Shown: positions 45,694 to 57,972 of the stretch, in pieces
Layout: each line of letters begins with the position of its first letter
How positions within the stretch are numbered: the stretch's first letter is position 1
DNA from: Triglochin maritima
Lineage: Eukaryota > Streptophyta > Magnoliopsida > Alismatales > Juncaginaceae
Direction: 5' to 3'
Assembly (NCBI GenBank): GCA_963682175.1
Contig: OY821781.1
Location: forward strand, 40,251,254 to 40,315,253
DNA length: 64,000 nt
Made by a program: the position numbers and the translations under genes
The notes under the pieces: model-generated
Seen by the model: the letters and a program-made list of their open reading frames with translations, nothing else
Database searches by the model: none
What the model was told of the DNA's origin: nothing

Positions 45694-46026
45694 AATCTTT
45701 GTCATCTCATGTTTTTCGCTCATCCTCATAATCAACAAACATAAGGGCGTACCGACGAACTGGCCTATCGTTGGTATGCTCCCTGGGCTCCTTTCTAACC
45801 TCCACCGCCTCAATGACTTTATGGTTGGGTTCCTTGAGCGTACGAGTTGCACATTCCTTGTAAAAGGATTTTGGTTTGCACTAATGGGCTTGTTGGTTAC
45901 ATCCGACCCGAGAAACATAAACCACATCTTCAACACCAACTTCAACAACTACCCCAAGGGTAAAGATTTTGTTGAGATATTCGGGATCTTAGGAAATGGC
46001 ATTTTTAATGCGGATTTTTGAGTCGT
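45694..46026 (+). pseudogene. Cytochrome P450 pseudogene 2 (CYP96/CYP86-like), N-terminal exon, truncated at the duplication junction
   Basis: A hydrophobic anchor (IFVISCFSLILI) leads into the proline-rich hinge HKGVPTNWPIVGMLPGLL, then FVGF...TFLVKGFWF, DPRNINHIFNTNF, NYPKGKDF and FGILGNGIFNADF. These are hallmarks of the CYP96/CYP86 group, ER-anchored fatty-acid or alkane hydroxylases. Near 46015 an extra T shifts the frame just before the expected E-S-W. At 46026/46027 the sequence switches to the second duplication copy, so the catalytic part is absent here; it would be expected beyond the right edge of the window. Confidence 0.82.
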
Positions 46027-46547
46027 GGAATAGATGATGTCATGCAATTTTTGAGGATGGAAAAATTATGTATAACAATAATCCAAGTTCATTTAAAGTA
46101 AGTCTTTTTGTCTTTTTATATATTTGATTACGAATTATTTTAATAATACTCATGATGTATTAATTTTTCGAATAGGGTTCTCTACGACTTTCCTTTTGGG
46201 GGAAATTTTGGTTATCTATGTCCCACAATATTCATGTATCCCGACAATTTAAGCAATGACACTAGAGCCCAAAAGATTGCTACTATTATGTGTGATTGTG
46301 AGAAGAAGATTTATGTAGCACCATATTGGGAGGCGTAAATATTTCATTATATTTTATATTACTTGTTATATTCGTATTAAATGATTAATAAAGTTAGGTA
46401 ACATGATTTATTTTCAGGGATCATTGGATGTTGGCTGTTTTAGTTCCCAAGACAAAATTGTGCATATTGGTTTGATCATTTAGCATCAGATAAACCGAGG
46501 AAAGCATTGAAGAATATTCTTCAACGTCGGAGACTCAAGTCTCACGT
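46027..46547 (+). pseudogene. Ulp1 fragment of CACTA-A, unit 2 copy
   Basis: Copy of 23080-23600: two exon pieces ending with DHWMLAVLVPKTK, here without any upstream TNPA exons because the duplication starts inside the gene. Confidence 0.7.
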
Positions 46548-46611
46548 GGTGTCATGTTCCCTTTTGATGTCTTTTGACAAATGAAGATGGGAACTTATGT
46601 TTGTACATAGT

Positions 46612-49110
46612 TATATATTTCAAAAATAAATAAATAAATAAATAAATAAAAGACTTCTTCAGTGAGCATTGTTTGTGTGGGCTCCAACCCTTAAGTATTT
46701 GAGCCTCATTTGTTTCCCGTATTTGACTCCCTTCTTTAGCATCTCACAGGTTTTTGAGGGAATTCGGGTTTTGTCCATCAACATAGCCATGAACTTTCCT
46801 TTGTACTTCACGTTGGTGAGATCTTTTCCTTTTTCATGCATAAATCCATGTAGTATCTTGCTCACATTCATTGAGGACAACGCATGATTTAGGTGTGGGG
46901 GGTATTTATCTATCTATCTGTTTTATTTTTCTGTTCTTTAAAAAAAAAGTCAATGTTCCATGACATAGCGTAAGATTGAACCGCCAAAACCCGAGTACAA
47001 ATTGCATTGAGTTTTTTGTTCCTTATTATATAGTTCTGCTTGTAGAAACTATGACATAAATCTAAGTTCCAAAGAAATAACCCATTACCCTTTAAGACAT
47101 GTATGCACTTAAATTGGATGAATCAAATCTTTGAAGTTGTTGATAAAAAGCAGAGGTTGAGGAAAATATACCGGGAAGTGTGGACTTCTAATAGCAATTA
47201 AGCCTTGAGGAAAATAAAAGTGGAAATAAAAAGTGAGGAAAGCACATCTTGCAAAATGATTACAAAAGCCCAAGCCTTCAAGTCACTGGTCCGTAGGGGT
47301 ATCTTAAAACCCGGTAACTTGAGTCTGCCAGCTCGGGATTATCGACCAAACTCGCTACACGAATGCAAAAAGGGTAAAAGTGTCAGAAAAAGCAAATGTG
47401 TTGAATCACGGAAAAAGAAAAGAAAAAATACTTTAAGATACTCAAGGCCCAAAGCTAAAAGAATGATCCATGTCATGGTTGATCCAAATGATACTTCACC
47501 ACCAGAGGAGGCGTGCAAAATAATTTAAGTAATAACATGTGTAGAAGGGTTAGTGGTGTGAATATTGGAGGAATAAAGACCAAGTCAAAAAAATTATGAG
47601 TTAGACTTGTATAATGAGCATACAAGAATTCTAAGTGAGATGTATAATGTTGAGGTGGAGATATTGCTATTAATGGAATGTTGAATTAAGACTTTGTGGG
47701 TGTGTCAACTGAAAACCCTCAAGAGACAAAACTCGTCCTCTAAGGAAACTTGGGGGTTTAAAGGCTTGTTGCACATGCTAAGTGCAACCGTGATTCCTAC
47801 GAAAGTGAGTTAGGATTTCCCTGTTTTCAGTTTCTCTTATATTCTGTTTTGCTAGGGACTAGTAAAATCTAGGTGTGGGGGTATTTGATGCATTACATAC
47901 ATTGCATCATATGTCTTTCATTTAGATTAATTTTATATCAATAAATGCTACTAAGATATGTGTTTAGTCTTATTTAAAGAATACAGGGACCCGAATGCAA
48001 ATTACCCATATCTCGAGCATAAATGCGTGCAAGAGACTCATTCCTGTCATAAAGACCAAGTTCAAGATTATCGGGTTTCAAATGAAAATGCATCCAAGCA
48101 TAAAAGCATTCAAGACCTAATTACAAAAAGGACAAGGACTTAAGCACAAAAGTAGACAAGGACTTAATTGCAAAAAGCCAAGGACCTAATTGCAAATTAT
48201 GAGTAGCTTTTATTATTATGAAGAAAATCTAAAGAAAAATCAATGTGGATCTCCAAATATATAAAGAAATAAAGTCGGAGCTCAAAAGAAAGGAAAGAAT
48301 CAATCCAGACGCGGAAAGGATATTGAAATCATACCATAAACACACAGGAAAAATCTGGATTAAATCGGAGCTAAAAAGGTGGTGCATCCGCCGCACCTTA
48401 TGAACAAAATGCGGCGAATCCGCCGCAAAAAAGTACATCCATGTTCTAAAATTTTTACCGGTTGCGTGTTGACGCGTGTACTTTCCTATTTTACACCTAA
48501 GTCCCTTGTATCGGCTATAAATAGCCCTGAAACGATGTTGTAGAGGATCTTCTTAAATTTTAACCTTAGTTTTAAATTCTTAGTCTTAGTTTTGTATTTT
48601 TCTTTTTAGCAATAAAATTCTGTTGGTTTATTTTGTGTTTTTACTTTTCTTTCTTGGTTCCTCTAGGACCCCTTCTCCCTCCCTCCATCTATGAGTTTCT
48701 AACTCTTTCCAAAGGGTGGAGGTGACGGATTTAGGGTGAAGAGAAGAAGAATAAAAGTTATTATTTTAATTTCATGTTAGTATATTTTGATTACTTGAGT
48801 TTATGTTAAATCATTTATCATGTAATGCTTTATATCTAATATGATTTATTATAAGTTTCTAAATTCTCTAATCTAAACCTCCACCCAACGGAATTCACCA
48901 TCTTTGTTCTTGTTTTAGTTTTATTTGTTCATGTTTCGTGCTTTAGAAAATTAAAAACCAAAAATCTCAAAACCAAACTTATTTCTCTTTGTTTCTTTCC
49001 TTAATCGAAAATCACACAAATAACAATATCTCTCCCTCCTTGTGTTCGACCCGTACTTGCCACGTCTTCATTGACGCCGTGCACTTGCGGTATAAATTTA
49101 ATTCTCATCA
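46612..49110 (+). mobile_element. Truncated Ty3 element with 3' LTR (47886-49110), unit 2 copy
   Basis: Copy of 23665-26163 with a handful of substitutions (for example near 46,724, 47,752, 48,312 and 48,445). The LTR again starts TGATGCATTACATACA and ends CTCATCA. Confidence 0.8.
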
Positions 49111-49789
49111 GGTGGCACTCAAAAACAACTAATTTCATTTTATATCATCACTACACCAATATTTATCCTAATGTCATTATGTTAAATCGTTCTTTATACT
49201 AATGCAGTTTTGAAAGTGGGTCACATGCCACAATCTGGTACGGACCTTAATTTTGACATGAACCAGACCAAAATGGACCAATCAAGATCGGACCGGTGGA
49301 TTCATGTCCGGTCTTTGGTCCATGGAAATGCTTGATTCTGGGTTTCCAGGCAGGTATGGGCAAAACACAGAATATTTCGGACAGTGCCCCATTTTTTAAA
49401 ATAAAAAATCTTTGGTGAAACGGGGTCCAAATTTCGTTTTGTTTATTTCATGGGTTTTCTTACTTCTCACCCATGAATTTTTTTTAAAAACCAGGTCACT
49501 AGCCCGACCGAAATATTCCAGGTTTTACCCGAACCGAACCAGAAACCCAAAATCAAGCATATCCATATATCGGAGATCGGACCTGAATCCACCGGTATTC
49601 GGATCCATTTTGGTATGATTAAGGTCCGAAGTCAGGTCCAAACCAGATTGTGCACACCCCTAGCTGGGTTGACGTGGGATTCACTGTTACAATGACATTA
49701 GTATAAATAACGATTTAACATAATGACATTAAGATAAATATTGGTGTAGTGATGATATAAAATGGAATTAGTTGTTTTGGAGTGGTACC
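49111..49789. mobile_element. Long-TIR MITE-like element, unit 2 copy
   Basis: Copy of 26164-26842. Extra tandem arms follow to about 49982. Confidence 0.7.
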
Positions 49790-49982
49790 CAAGCAAAAAC
49801 TCCTTTAAAATAATGGCATTATGATAAATATTGGTGTAGTAATGGCATAAAATAGAATTAGTTGTTTTAGAGTGGTATCCAAGCAAAACCTCTTTTAACA
49901 TACTGGCATTAGGATAAATATTGGTGTAGTGATGACATAAAGTAAAATATATTGTTTTTGTATGGCATCCAAGCAAAAAACC
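49697..49982. repeat. Three tandem MITE arms, unit 2 copy
   Basis: Copy of 26750-27035 with one visible substitution (GTAATGGCATAAAATAG for GTAATGACATAAAATAG). Confidence 0.8.
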
Positions 49983-49991
49983 CTTAATGTT

Positions 49992-50191
49992 TTCCTACCC
50001 AACCACGTCGGTGGTTTTATTAATCCGACTTGGAAGGGGGATGGATGAAAAAAATCTTTATTATTTTTTCCTACCCAACCATATCGGTTGTTTTATTAAT
50101 CCGACATGGAAGGGCATGGATTTCTTATTTCTTTATTATTTTTTCCTACCCAACCACGTTGGTTATTTTACTAAGCCGACGTGGAAGGGTT
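49992..50191. repeat. CACTA-A subterminal repeat block, unit 2 copy
   Basis: Copy of 27045-27245. It contains the 1-bp deletion in an A run (near 50,050) that changes the inter-copy offset from 22,947 to 22,946. Confidence 0.75.
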
Positions 50192-50857
50192 TTCGTAACA
50201 TGAAAACTCCCAAATTAAATTTCAACAAAAAACACAAAACCTTTTCCGTCCGACCCCTTAACCTCAACTGCATTAGCCTCACAACGGCCCTCCCCATAAC
50301 CCATTTCCAATCACCCCAGCATGACTTAGCCTCGCCACCACCATAGCCAAACCCGTCTCCAAACCCTCGCACGTCTGCAGCCCAGGACGCCCCAGACAAA
50401 CACTTAACCCCAAAACCCTTCTCAGAACCCTCGCACACCAACAGCCCAGGATGCCCTAGCTTTGCCATGCTGAGAACCTCACAGCCCAGCACGAACAAAA
50501 AGGTTTTGTGTAGGATTATTTTCTTAAGTATTGTCATTCTTTTAAGATTAGTTCTATTTTCATTTGTTTTCTTGAAAAAAAAGTATGTTGTTAATAAGTA
50601 TTATTTGTATTGTTATTTTTGCAGTGGTCTTTGACATTGGATCAAGAGGGTTCTTCAAATCCAACCTAAGAAAGAGAAATTCCTGAGGTTTATCTCTCCC
50701 AATGTATTAATGTTCTACGTGTTTCAATATATTAATGCTTTTATATTCTTTTTTAAACATTGTCAGAAGTCCAACTTGGAATTGTTTTAGGTATATTTTA
50801 ACCACTGGACTTTTATCATATATTCAATAAATAAATCATTAATAACATGTATGTCAG

Positions 50858-52254
50858 TGATTGACATCATATCATGCATACATTTGTGTCTTATATCTGT
50901 TATCTTTCACCTAAACAATGTTGCGTAACGAGATTAATGTTTAAGTTTCAGGAATAAGCATGTTTGAGGAGAAGAGGCACTAAAAGGACTCAAAAGCAAG
51001 AAAAAGGACTGAGTTGCAAGACTTGGGGACTGATATGCAAGAGGGAAGGACCCGGATGTAAGCCCAAAGGACCAATGAGAAAATCAAGAAACTCCACACC
51101 ATCATGAGGAGTATTTTGGCAATTCGATTCGGTCCTGAGCTCCAACAACCTACTTGGATACATCACACATGAAGACATGAACCCAGACAACCACACTCCA
51201 AAACCAGGCCGGATCTAGACAATATAGACCGCAAATTGGCGGTCCAAGACCTCTGATTGGCGGTCGGTTTTGGTCTGGGTCCGCTAAGACTTTGGCGGGT
51301 CATGTATTCGGGTGTATGTAGTCTATTTTTGGTATACGTTTAGTCCCATACCGGGGGATTGTCCCGGATTACCTTTTTCTATGGCTATAAATAGAACTCT
51401 TCATCCTCCTTTGTATCCATCTCCTCTCTTGGTGGTCATCCTCTCTAGTGGGAGTAAAGTCTTGGAGCAAAACTCTAGTAGAGAGAGACTACTTGTAATT
51501 AAGTAAGTAATAAAAGATGTTTTGTTAGTTTTATATTGTCTCATTCAATTCTTGCATGTTTAGTTTAATTTCGTTTTCTTTTCCTTTCTTAATGATTAGT
51601 GAGTAGTTCCATCCCTATATGTGGTGAAGGTAATGTAGATTGTGTGATAGTGATGGGTTCTTTTATTTGTCATTTCATATGCTTAAACTTGTATTAGATG
51701 GGATAATGTCCACACTAGGTACTTATCTCATGCTAGTTTTAGAATTTATCTTATTGCTTGTTATGATTTGATGGGAATGGTTTGTTTGTATGGATCCATG
51801 TTTGGTGCATATTTACATGAATGATTTAGGTTGTATGTAGGATTGATTGATGTTTTAATGGACACACTAGGTACTTATTGCATGCTTGAGAATCTAAAAT
51901 CAACCTCAACTTTATGTGAGATATACATGTTCATGGTTTGCCATGTAGTATTGTGTATCCTACACTTAGATTCTACACTAGCTTCTACTTGTATGCCACA
52001 CAAACTACACTTGTTTCTAATTGAAAAGAAGACTCACTCACACACACATACATACACACCTCCACTCCATGGGGTTTTAGTTTTATTGATTGTTCACTTT
52101 TAGTTTAGTGTAGTGTAATCACAACTTATTTCCCCTTTTTCCCACTTGCCTTCGAACAAACCAGAGTCGACACACCTCCCTGTGGATCGACCCGTATTTG
52201 TCACCGCTTCAACGTGGTCGTGCACTTGTGGTTATTTTATAACTGATTCAATCA
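50858..52254 (+). repeat. LTR TGATTG...CAATCA, unit 2 copy
   Basis: Copy of 27912-29308. The left flank reads GTCAG here and GTCGG in unit 1. Confidence 0.75.
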
Positions 52255-52263
52255 GTTGTCTTT

Positions 52264-54385
52264 AATGATTTCTGGTCCAAAACAACAGGACAATGACATA
52301 AATGTGTATTTGGCTCCCCTCATTGATGACTTAAAATATTTATGGAATGAAGGTGAGCAAGTATGGGATACTCATCGTCAACAGGCATTTACAATGCGTG
52401 CAATGATATTTTGCACAATTAATGACTTCCCTGCATATGGAAATATGTCTGGCTATTCTGTGATAGGGCACAAAGCGTGTCCTATTTGTGAAGAAAATAT
52501 GTGTTCTTTGCAGCTTGTGCATGGCAGCAAGATAATGTATCTTGGTCATCGTAATTTTTTTCCTATGAGTCATCTGTACCGTAAAATGAAAAGGACATTT
52601 AATGGAAAGCAAGAATTTGAAAAACCCCCTACAGAAATCAGTGTAAGACAAGTTCTTGAGCGAGTGAAGAACATCCAATGCGAATTCGGCAAACCTTACA
52701 AACGCAGTAATTATAAGTGCAGTTGGAAGAAGAAATTCATTTTTAACCTTCATTGGGAGACCTTAGAAGTCAGACACTGTATTAATGTGATGCATGTCGG
52801 AAAAAATGTTTGTGACAGTTTGTTAGGAACTCTTCTGAACATACCAGGTAAGACTAAAGATGGATATAATGTCAGACTTGATCTACTTGAACTTGGTATT
52901 CAAGCAAAACTAGCACCAGCGAATAAGGGTGCTCGTAAGTATTTACCACCAGCTTGTTACACTTTGTCCCGAAAGGAGAAATTAGTTTTGTGTCAGTGTC
53001 TACATTGTGTCCAAGTGCTGCAGGCGTATTCTTCAAATATTAGTAATCTTGTTTCAATCAAAGATTTTAAACTACTTGGTTTGAAGTCTCATAATTGTCA
53101 TGTGTTGATGCAATAGTTGTTACATGTTGCTATTAGATCGATATTGCTGAAACATGTTAGACATGCTATTATCAAATTTTGTTTGTTCTTCAACAAGATT
53201 TGCAGCAAAGTAATTGATCCAAAGTATTTGGATAAGTTACAAAATGAAGTGGTTGTTATGATATGTCAGTTGGAGATGTACTTTACCCTGTCTTTTTTTG
53301 ACATTATGGTTCATTTGGTGGTTCATCTGGTTAGACAAGTTAAGCTACTTGGTCTGGTATTTTTGAGGTGGATGTATCATTTCGAGCGTTACATGGGTGA
53401 GTTGAAAGATTATTGTAACAATCGACAAAGACCAAATGCGAACATTGTGGAAGGTTACATATCTGAAGAGGTAATTGAGTCTTTTTAATGAGTACTTGAC
53501 TCATACAAAGAGTGTCGGACCTCCTAACAACCTACATGAAGATAGGATTGGAGGGAAATATACGCGTGGTACGAAGATGATCAATCCAAAATGTAAGGAT
53601 CTCTTGAAAGTGTATTTATATGTGTTATGCAATTCTGATGAAGTCTAACCTTATTTGGATGAGCACATGACCAAAGTAAAGGAAAAACATCCTATGTGGA
53701 CTTATCAACAAGTAATTAATTCTCACAATAATACTTTCATTGATTAGTTCAGGAAAATTGTGTACAACCACGATGTTTCTGAAAATTTGAAGTGGTTAGC
53801 ATACATACCTAATCCTATAGTGACATCTTATAATGGCTATGATATCAATGACTTTTCTTTCTATACCAAAATGAAGGACGACAAAAACACAATGCAGAAT
53901 AGTGGGGTCACTTTGGTAGCTAAATCACTGCACATTTTAGTTCGAAAGATAGAAATCTCATATATGCCAATACGTCTTATTATGGTCAAATTAAAGAAAT
54001 ATGGGAGCTGAATTTTACTAAATTCAATGTTGTTGTATTTAAATGCAAGTGGGTGGAAAATAATAACAGTCTTCAAGTCAATGAGTTGAGGTTTACTTTG
54101 GTGAACCTTAAAAAAGAAGGTTTTATGGAAGATCTTTTCATTCTAGCATCTCAAGTAAAACATATTTTCTATGTAACAAACTCGTGTGCTAATGATTGGT
54201 CAGTAGTTTTAGAAGGAAAACAACAAATAGTTTCTCAAGAAGATGTTAATGAGATTGGAGAAATTCCCCCATTTGCACAAGTACTTGAACTTAAATCGCT
54301 CGATGACGACAAAACGTTTGACAACTTACTTCTCCGAGATGATCATCACGAAGGAATATGGATCGAGGATCCTATGGGAAAATAA
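52264..54385 (+). pseudogene. TNP2 transposase of CACTA-A, unit 2 copy
   Basis: Copy of 29318-31439 with the same in-frame stops and shifts. One substitution (AAAAGGACATTT for AAAAGGGCATTT) changes Ala to Thr. The shared disabling mutations show that the gene was already dead before the duplication. Confidence 0.88.
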
Positions 54386-54660
54386 TGAAAATGTCGAAAA
54401 TAATGGTTCAATTTCAAGTGAAGTTACTGTTGCATATTCATATTGACTTTAAGCTTCAATTACTAGTAATAGTTTCTTGTTTGCATGTTTTAGTATTAAT
54501 AGTTGCATTTGTATGTTACATATGAGCAGGATATGAATATGAATGTTATTTGATAGATATGAATTGTGATTCTTTGTTGTGAATGTTGTTGGACAGAATA
54601 ATTGCAAGGTTTGAATCAATACAAGCATCAAATAAATAAAAAACAAATATGATAAAAATC

Positions 54661-55185
54661 AAAATACCCTACAACGTCGGCTTTTCTACACAACCGACGT
54701 GGTAGGTTTTTTTTAAATAATTAGAACACTACCACATCAGTTTTATTGCTTGTCTGACGTTATAAAGCAGTTGTATCACGTCGATGTACAATTAATCTGA
54801 CGTGGCAGTGTTCGAATTATTTTAAAAAAATTAGAAATGTACCCTACCACGTTGGTTTTGTTAACTGACGTTGTAGGGTGTGAATTTTTTATTTATAAAA
54901 ATGATAGGTCTATAACGATGTGATAGGGAACACTATAACCTTGGTTGATATACCGACGTGTTAGGGTGTGAATTATTTTGGAAACAATAACTAATGAGAG
55001 ATCTATCACATCGGTCTTTTGTGGGTTTAAACCGACGTGATAGCGCACTCTATCACGTCGGATATGTGACCAACGTGGTAGGGCCCCCTGTAACGTCCCC
55101 TACTTACCACGTCGGTTAGGGAGGACGGTCAACCCGACATTATATTCCCTTAATATCTGACGTTATAGGTTTTTTTACAACAGTG
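54661..55185. repeat. Right subterminal repeats of CACTA-A, unit 2 copy
   Basis: Copy of 31715-32239 ending TTACAACAGTG, followed by AAT. Confidence 0.82.
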
Positions 55186-56523
55186 AATTAAGGAGGGAAC
55201 AAACATTATATCTTGATGCTGACACACAACCAACAAATCAGTACCTATATATTCTTCACTTGTATTAATAATAAAGACATATAACTACTAATAATATTTG
55301 TAGTTATATGTCTTTATTATTAATAAAGCAGTACCTACAATATTAGGTCGGATACTTGCTTATATATTACTATCCGACCTAGCAATTGTAGACAATAAGT
55401 GAAGTAGTATTGTATGGCTACAACTCAACCACATAAAACTTGCTCCACGTACGTCTCTGTTCCATAGTGCACCACTCTATCGACGTCAAACCTACTTTGG
55501 TTTCTGTGTAATCTCTCTCATCGATTGGCACATTGTCATCTAGCTATACTTTCGGATTGTAATCCTGATTTATGCGTTGGCATTCGTCAATTAGTTTTTT
55601 TCGTTCAAGAGAGAGAGAATTATACGTTGCCTACTTCTTCCAAAATCAATGCAAACTAAAATAAACCAACATGCCATGTAATATTACTGAAAATGTATTT
55701 TTATTTTTTATGATTTTGGTTTATTTCTTCCTTGGGTAATCTGATGGAACTTTGTTTGGATATTAATAATGAACTTCATTAGAGTGGTTGTGCCTATCTA
55801 GCTAGTCCTTTCCATGAATTATGAAATACCATCATAAGTCATAGCTATATATCTTTGAAATTTTGTTGACGTCCTAATTTTTTGCAACCAACAAGTCCCT
55901 GCGTGAATTGATTAAGAAGTTTAACCAACAATCAAATCCTAGCTACTTTCTTCGACGAAGGTACGTCCACTTAAACTAGAAACTTCCGAGTGGGCACTCG
56001 TCCAGAATGGACACAGTTTCGATAACTTGTCCAGACTTAGTCCAGACTCGTCTACAGTGGATACAGTTCTGGACACGTTTGTCCAAATTCTGTCCAAAAT
56101 GGACAATTTGTTACAATTTGGTACAGACTTGTTCAGAATGTGAAAGGTCGTGTCCAGAATGTGAACAATTTTGCCTTTTTTTGGAAATCACAATTTGTTT
56201 GTAAAAAATAAATTATCCTCCTTCGTTAGGAAACATTCCACCCCCTAGCAAGTGTGCTAACGTGACTGCTCGCGTCCAAAAATCATTTTCCTTCAATGGA
56301 AGTGAAGATGTTGTATTTAAGAGGTCACCAACAACCTCAATGTTATGATGGACAATCGTCATACTCAATAAATGTAAAACAAATAATCTCTGAACGATTC
56401 ATTGATTGCAATTTCTAAGGGTCGGGATGGTGGTTTTGTTTGGTATTTTGTACCTCGTACATATTTGTTTGCGGGTGATTTGCTTGGGTACACCTCAAAA
56501 GAGACACAATTGCCCAAATACCC
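55186..56523. other. Spacer with foldback hairpin, unit 2 copy
   Basis: Copy of 32240-33577. The perfect 25-bp hairpin is at 55264-55324 without change. A single substitution in the TGTCCAGA-rich stretch opens a short frame at 56007-56204, which is not considered coding. Confidence 0.7.
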
Positions 56524-57928
56524 CTGCATTTTCACTATTTACTTGGTTGCACCTCATTTCAAACATTATTGCTTGCATACCCTCGGGTCGTTTATGGGTC
56601 TCACTCCGTTAAATTTTTTGTTGGTTCATTTACAAAATACACCCTCTAAAATTCAAATGTCCTTAATATTAAATTTAAAAACACAAAACAAATATTTTCT
56701 TCACAAACACATCATTCTTCTCCCTCTCTCTTGTTCTCTCTCTACTCTCTCTCTACTCTCTCTTGTTCTCTCTCTCCTCTCTCTCTCTCTCTACTCCCTC
56801 TCTTGTTTTCTTTCTCCTATCTTTCTCTCTTCTCTTTCTTGTTCTCTCTCTTTTCTCCCTCTCTCTCTTGTTCTCTCTCTCCTCTCCTTCTCTCTTCTCC
56901 CTCTCTCTTGTTCTCTCTCTCCTCTCTCTATATAAACTCTCGCTTGTTCTCTCTCTCTACTCGCATCCTCTCTCTTTCTTCTCTCTTCTCTCTTTTCCCT
57001 CTCTCCAATTCTCTCTCTCACATGTTCTCTCTTCTCCCTCTCTCCAATTCTCTCTCTCTCATGTTCTCTCTTCTCTCTCTCTTGTTCTCTCTTCTCCCCC
57101 TCTCTAATGTTCTCTCTCCTCTCTCTCTCTGCTTCTCTCTCCTCTCTTTCTCTCTCCTATTCTCTCTTCACCCTCTCTCTCCTCTCTCTCATGTTCTCTC
57201 TTCTCCCTCTCTCTTTCTCTCTCTCTCCTCTCTCTCATATTCTCTCTTTGCCCCCTCTCTCTATCTCTCCTCTCTCTCATGTTCTTTTTCACACTCCTCT
57301 CTCTCATGTCCTCTCTCTCTCAAATTCTCTCTCCTCTCTCTCTCATCTCCCTCTCGAATTCTCTCTCTCTCAAATCCTCTCTCCTATCTCTCTCTCGAAT
57401 TCTCTCTCCTCTCTCTCTTCTCCCTCTCGAATTCTCCCTCTCTCTCTCCGGTTCTCTCTTCTCGCTCTCTCTTTCTCTCTCTCTCCAATTCTCTCTTCTC
57501 TCTTTCTCCAATTCTCTCTTCTCCCTCTCTTCCTGTCTCTCTCCAATTCAAGAGAGAGAATTTGAGAAGGAGAGGAGAAAGAGAATTCGAGTGGGGAAGA
57601 GAGAGAGAATAGAGAATTCGAAAGGAAGAAGAGAGAAAGAGGGAAAAGAGAGAGAGAAAGGAAGAAGAGAGAAAAGGGAAAAGAGAGAAGAGAGAATAGG
57701 AGGGAGACAGAGAATTTGAGAGGGAGAAGAGAGAAAGAGAGGGAAGAGAGAGAGAATTGGAGAGGGAGAAGAGAGAGAGAGAGAGGAGAGAGAATTCGAA
57801 AGGAAGAATAGAGAAAGAGGGAGAAAAGAGAATACAAGAGTGAGAGGAGAGGGAATTCGAAAGGAAGAAGAGAGAAAGAGGGAGAAAAGAGAATAGGAGA
57901 GAGAAGAGAGAACATGAGAGAGAGAGAG

Positions 57929-57972
<44 letters not shown>

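Larger units (their letters stand above)
23080..46026 (+). repeat. Unit 1 of a 22.95-kb direct tandem duplication
   Basis: From GGAATAGATGATGTCATG at 23080 the sequence repeats at 46027 (offset 22,947). It stays collinear to the right edge of the window, with offset 22,946 after a 1-bp deletion near 50,050, 22,977 after the GA-repeat expansion, and 23,005 after a 28-bp insertion near 60,200. Substitutions are rare (for example near 25,375, 27,909, 29,651, 33,155, 38,221 and 40,888). The unit contains the right part of CACTA-A, the fold-back element, CACTA-B and the P450-2 exon. Confidence 0.95.

Noticed and set aside
14640..46026. P450-1 and P450-2 as two halves of one gene
   Set aside because: They are 29 kb apart in the wrong order (C-terminal part first), so two paralogous remnants fit better.
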